This document shows, piece by piece, positions 5,987-7,175 of a stretch of DNA of 7,175 nt; the first letter of the stretch is position 1, and each line of letters starts with the position of its first letter. Source of the DNA: Burkholderiales bacterium. Lineage in GTDB: Bacteria; Pseudomonadota; Gammaproteobacteria; Burkholderiales; Burkholderiaceae_C. Location of the stretch: positions 1-7,175 of the forward strand of contig CANHBY010000062.1 of NCBI GenBank assembly GCA_947458895.1. The letters are read 5' to 3'. The position numbers and the translations under genes were made by a program. The notes below the pieces were generated by a model. That model was not told the DNA's origin, ran no database searches, and saw only the letters and a list, made by a program, of their open reading frames with translations.

Positions 5987-6599
5987 GAGCAAACAACTCG
6001 CCTTCCTCTGGATTCTTGCGCTCAACATCGCTTTGGCAGGCTGCGCCAGCTTGAACACCCTGACAAGCGATGTCCAAAGTTTTGGCCAGTGGCCCACCAA
6101 CCGCAAGCCAGGCACTTTTGTTTTTGAGCGCCTGCCCTCACAGCAAGCCAGAGCTGACGTACAGCAAATCCTGGAAACCGCGGCCCTACCGGCACTTGAG
6201 GCGGTTGGTTTCAAGCTGATACCCGACCCCAAAGAGGCCGAATTTTTGGTGCAGTTGGGCGCGCGCTCATCGCCCAGCCAACAATTCAGCGGTGACCCTT
6301 TCTACGCTTGGCAAGGCGTTCCACACGCCTACCCGAGCTACAACACCCACACGCACCTTTACGGCTACGGCCGTGGCCTGTGGGCCTTTCCGATCGACAT
6401 ACCCCGCTACGAACGCGAAGTGGTCGTGATGATTCGTGACCCCAAGCAGGGTACCAACTTGTACGAATCTCACGCCGTCAACGATGGCCCCTCGGCCAAC
6501 TTAATGGGCCTTCTGGGCCCGATGTTCTTCGCAGCCTTGAAAGATTTTCCCTCCACGAGCCCGACCCCCAAAAAGGTGACCCTGCCCCTGAACCCCTGA
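5985..6599 (+). CDS. Outer-membrane-type lipoprotein, probably DUF4136 family
   Basis: The 204-aa protein begins with a lipoprotein signal peptide: a short basic start, a hydrophobic stretch 'LAFLWILALNIA' and the lipobox L-A-G-C with the lipidated Cys at residue 20. Residue +2 is Ala, so Lol-dependent transfer to the outer membrane is expected. The rest resembles the small DUF4136 lipoproteins: an N-terminal strand region 'PGTFVFERLPSQQARADVQQ' (42-61), an amphipathic stretch, 'GFKLIPDPKEAEFLVQLGAR' (75-94), a Tyr-, His- and Gly-rich middle ('PSYNTHTHLYGYGRGLWAF', 117-135) and 'YEREVVVMIRDPKQGTNLYE' (142-161). Its molecular function is unknown. The ATG at 5985 places the signal peptide correctly; an in-frame GTG at 5958 inside the mobile element would add nine residues encoded by transposon DNA. 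The gene lost its native upstream region to the insertion, so its expression is uncertain. It converges with the CBS gene, 14 nt away. Confidence 0.8.
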   Translation: MSKQLAFLWILALNIALAGCASLNTLTSDVQSFGQWPTNRKPGTFVFERLPSQQARADVQQILETAALPALEAVGFKLIPDPKEAEFLVQLGARSSPSQQFSGDPFYAWQGVPHAYPSYNTHTHLYGYGRGLWAFPIDIPRYEREVVVMIRDPKQGTNLYESHAVNDGPSANLMGLLGPMFFAALKDFPSTSPTPKKVTLPLNP

Positions 6600-6608
6600 A
6601 CCCCTGAG
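6585..6608 (+). repeat. Three tandem copies of the octamer CCCCTGAA at the lipoprotein stop
   Basis: Units lie at 6585-6592, 6593-6600 and 6601-6608 (the last ends in G instead of A). The lipoprotein stop TGA is in unit 2 (6597-6599). Because the unit is 8 bp, the three TGA triplets fall in all three plus-strand frames, so any frame entering the repeat terminates. The repeat sits in the short gap between two convergent genes. No hairpin with a T-tract was found there. Confidence 0.75.
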
Positions 6609-6613
6609 CCGGG

Positions 6614-7042
6614 TCAACCGTGGATATAGAGTTGCAATTGCTTGATGGTCATCTCATGTTCGGCAATGATGTCGTCCATCAAGTCGAGGATTGAAATCAT
6701 GCCCACCACCGTGGGCCCTTCCAGCACAGGCAGGTGACGGATTTTTTTCTGGCTCATCAGCCGCATGCAGTCTCGGACGGGAGTGTTGGGCGTCACCATG
6801 AAGACATTGCGGCTCATGATGTCTTCCACCTTCACATCCTTTGAGGACAGCCCCTGAAGCGCCACCTTGCGGGTGTAGTCTCGTTCTGAAAAAACACCCA
6901 CCAACTTCGGCCCCTCCATCACCAGCAAGGCGCCAATTTCGTATTGGGCCAGCAATTGAAGCGCTGCAAACACGCTGTCAGTGGGCTTCACGCGCCACAG
7001 GCCTGAACTGCACTTTTTGAGAAGTTCGGCAACAGATTTCAT
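6614..7042 (-). CDS. Small tandem CBS-domain protein
   Basis: The 142-aa protein consists of two CBS domains (a Bateman module) and almost nothing else. CBS1 runs from about residue 14 to 62, with 'GALLVMEGPKLVGVFSERDY' (37-56). CBS2 runs from about 72 to 125, with 'DIMSRNVFMVTPNTPVRDCM' (74-93) and 'IRHLPVLEGPTVVGMISILD' (101-120). A short C-terminal helix ('IIAEHEMTIKQLQLYIHG') follows. Such modules bind adenine nucleotides or related ligands and usually dimerise. A stand-alone one likely acts as an energy or redox sensor on a partner protein, but no partner is visible here. There is no signal peptide or membrane segment. The start ATG at 7042 has a consensus Shine-Dalgarno, so translation should be efficient. 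It converges with the lipoprotein gene. Confidence 0.9.
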   Translation of the reverse strand: MKSVAELLKKCSSGLWRVKPTDSVFAALQLLAQYEIGALLVMEGPKLVGVFSERDYTRKVALQGLSSKDVKVEDIMSRNVFMVTPNTPVRDCMRLMSQKKIRHLPVLEGPTVVGMISILDLMDDIIAEHEMTIKQLQLYIHG

Positions 7043-7047
7043 CGGAA

Positions 7048-7054
7048 ACCTCCT
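7048..7054 (-). promoter_or_regulatory. Consensus ribosome-binding site of the CBS gene
   Basis: On the minus strand AGGAGGT is followed by 5 nt and then the ATG at 7042. This is a near-perfect Shine-Dalgarno and fixes the start. It stands out because hemL, mpl and the methyltransferase gene in this window have no obvious one. Confidence 0.85.
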
Positions 7055-7175
7055 GTTCAGAGCCTGGGTAGGCAGTTTGAGTCAGCCGCAATCATGATGT
7101 ATCACACATCTGACCGAAACGCACCCGGGACGCTACCAGGGGCCCGCCTCGCAGCCCTGACATGACACTGGCACC
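7055..7175. other. Upstream region of the CBS gene, reaching the window edge
   Basis: No coding frame is recognisable here. It should hold the CBS gene promoter, but I found no convincing -35/-10 pair on the minus strand. A short palindrome, TGAT-GT-ATCA, at 7095-7104 could be an operator half-site pair. Its 2-nt centre does not fit the FNR spacing of four, and its arms do not fit CRP. Confidence 0.3.

Noticed and set aside
5744..6232. Minus-strand ORF (162 codons) through the whole mobile element, ending Q-L-R-F-L-G
   Set aside because: Half of it is antisense to the lipoprotein gene, and its stop codon is formed partly by the target duplication outside the element. The end is simply the translated terminal repeat. 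Copies of such frames may be annotated as hypothetical proteins in genomes carrying the element, but I see no evidence of a real product.
6600..6613. Terminator between the convergent lipoprotein and CBS genes
   Set aside because: The gap holds only the end of the octamer repeat and no stable hairpin followed by a T-tract on either strand.
7095..7104. TGATGTATCA palindrome as an FNR or CRP site upstream of the CBS gene
   Set aside because: The central spacing is 2 nt, not the 4 of FNR sites, and the arms do not match the CRP half-site arrangement. A 4+4 palindrome is weak evidence by itself.

Overview
This window is most likely a chromosomal segment of a betaproteobacterium of the order Burkholderiales, probably near Comamonadaceae. 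That is inferred from the GC-rich codon use, the protein styles (a ThiD ending in a 'FRPGMGNVIPDRFFWA' segment, a beta/gamma-type Mpl, a TtcA with a long tail) and gene content. It cannot be proven without a database search. Almost all of it is conserved housekeeping DNA.

Layout. On the plus strand, three collinear genes run from the left edge. They are the 3' part of thiD (thiamin pyrimidine kinase, cut by the window edge), hemL (glutamate-1-semialdehyde aminomutase, tetrapyrrole synthesis) and mpl (murein tripeptide ligase, cell-wall recycling). hemL and mpl are 12 nt apart and are probably co-transcribed. Converging on mpl with a 7-nt gap is a minus-strand MidA/NDUFAF7-type methyltransferase gene. 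A 161-bp divergent intergenic region then separates it from plus-strand ttcA (tRNA 2-thiocytidine synthesis). Downstream of ttcA, after 265 nt without a conventional gene, lies a DUF4136-like lipoprotein gene. It converges with a minus-strand gene for a small tandem CBS-domain protein, whose upstream region reaches the right edge.

The outstanding feature is in the 265-nt gap. It holds a 234-bp non-autonomous, MITE-like element (5748-5981) with perfect 17-bp terminal inverted repeats. It is flanked by a perfect 5-bp direct repeat, ATCAT, that looks like a target-site duplication. The interior is packed with nested inverted repeats. Removing the element and one ATCAT copy rejoins ttcA and the lipoprotein gene with only 26 nt between them. 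The element therefore appears to have inserted into a former ttcA-lipoprotein transcription unit, with one target duplication overlapping the lipoprotein start codon. The lipoprotein gene now has element DNA where its leader and ribosome-binding region used to be.

Smaller points are a Glu in place of the usual catalytic residue in the anion-hole motif of ThiD, a two-codon ORF (ATG AAA TGA) overlapping the ttcA start, a possible leaderless promoter for the methyltransferase gene, and an 8-bp tandem repeat carrying the lipoprotein stop codon. I see no CRISPR array, tRNA, rRNA, phage genes or defence system.
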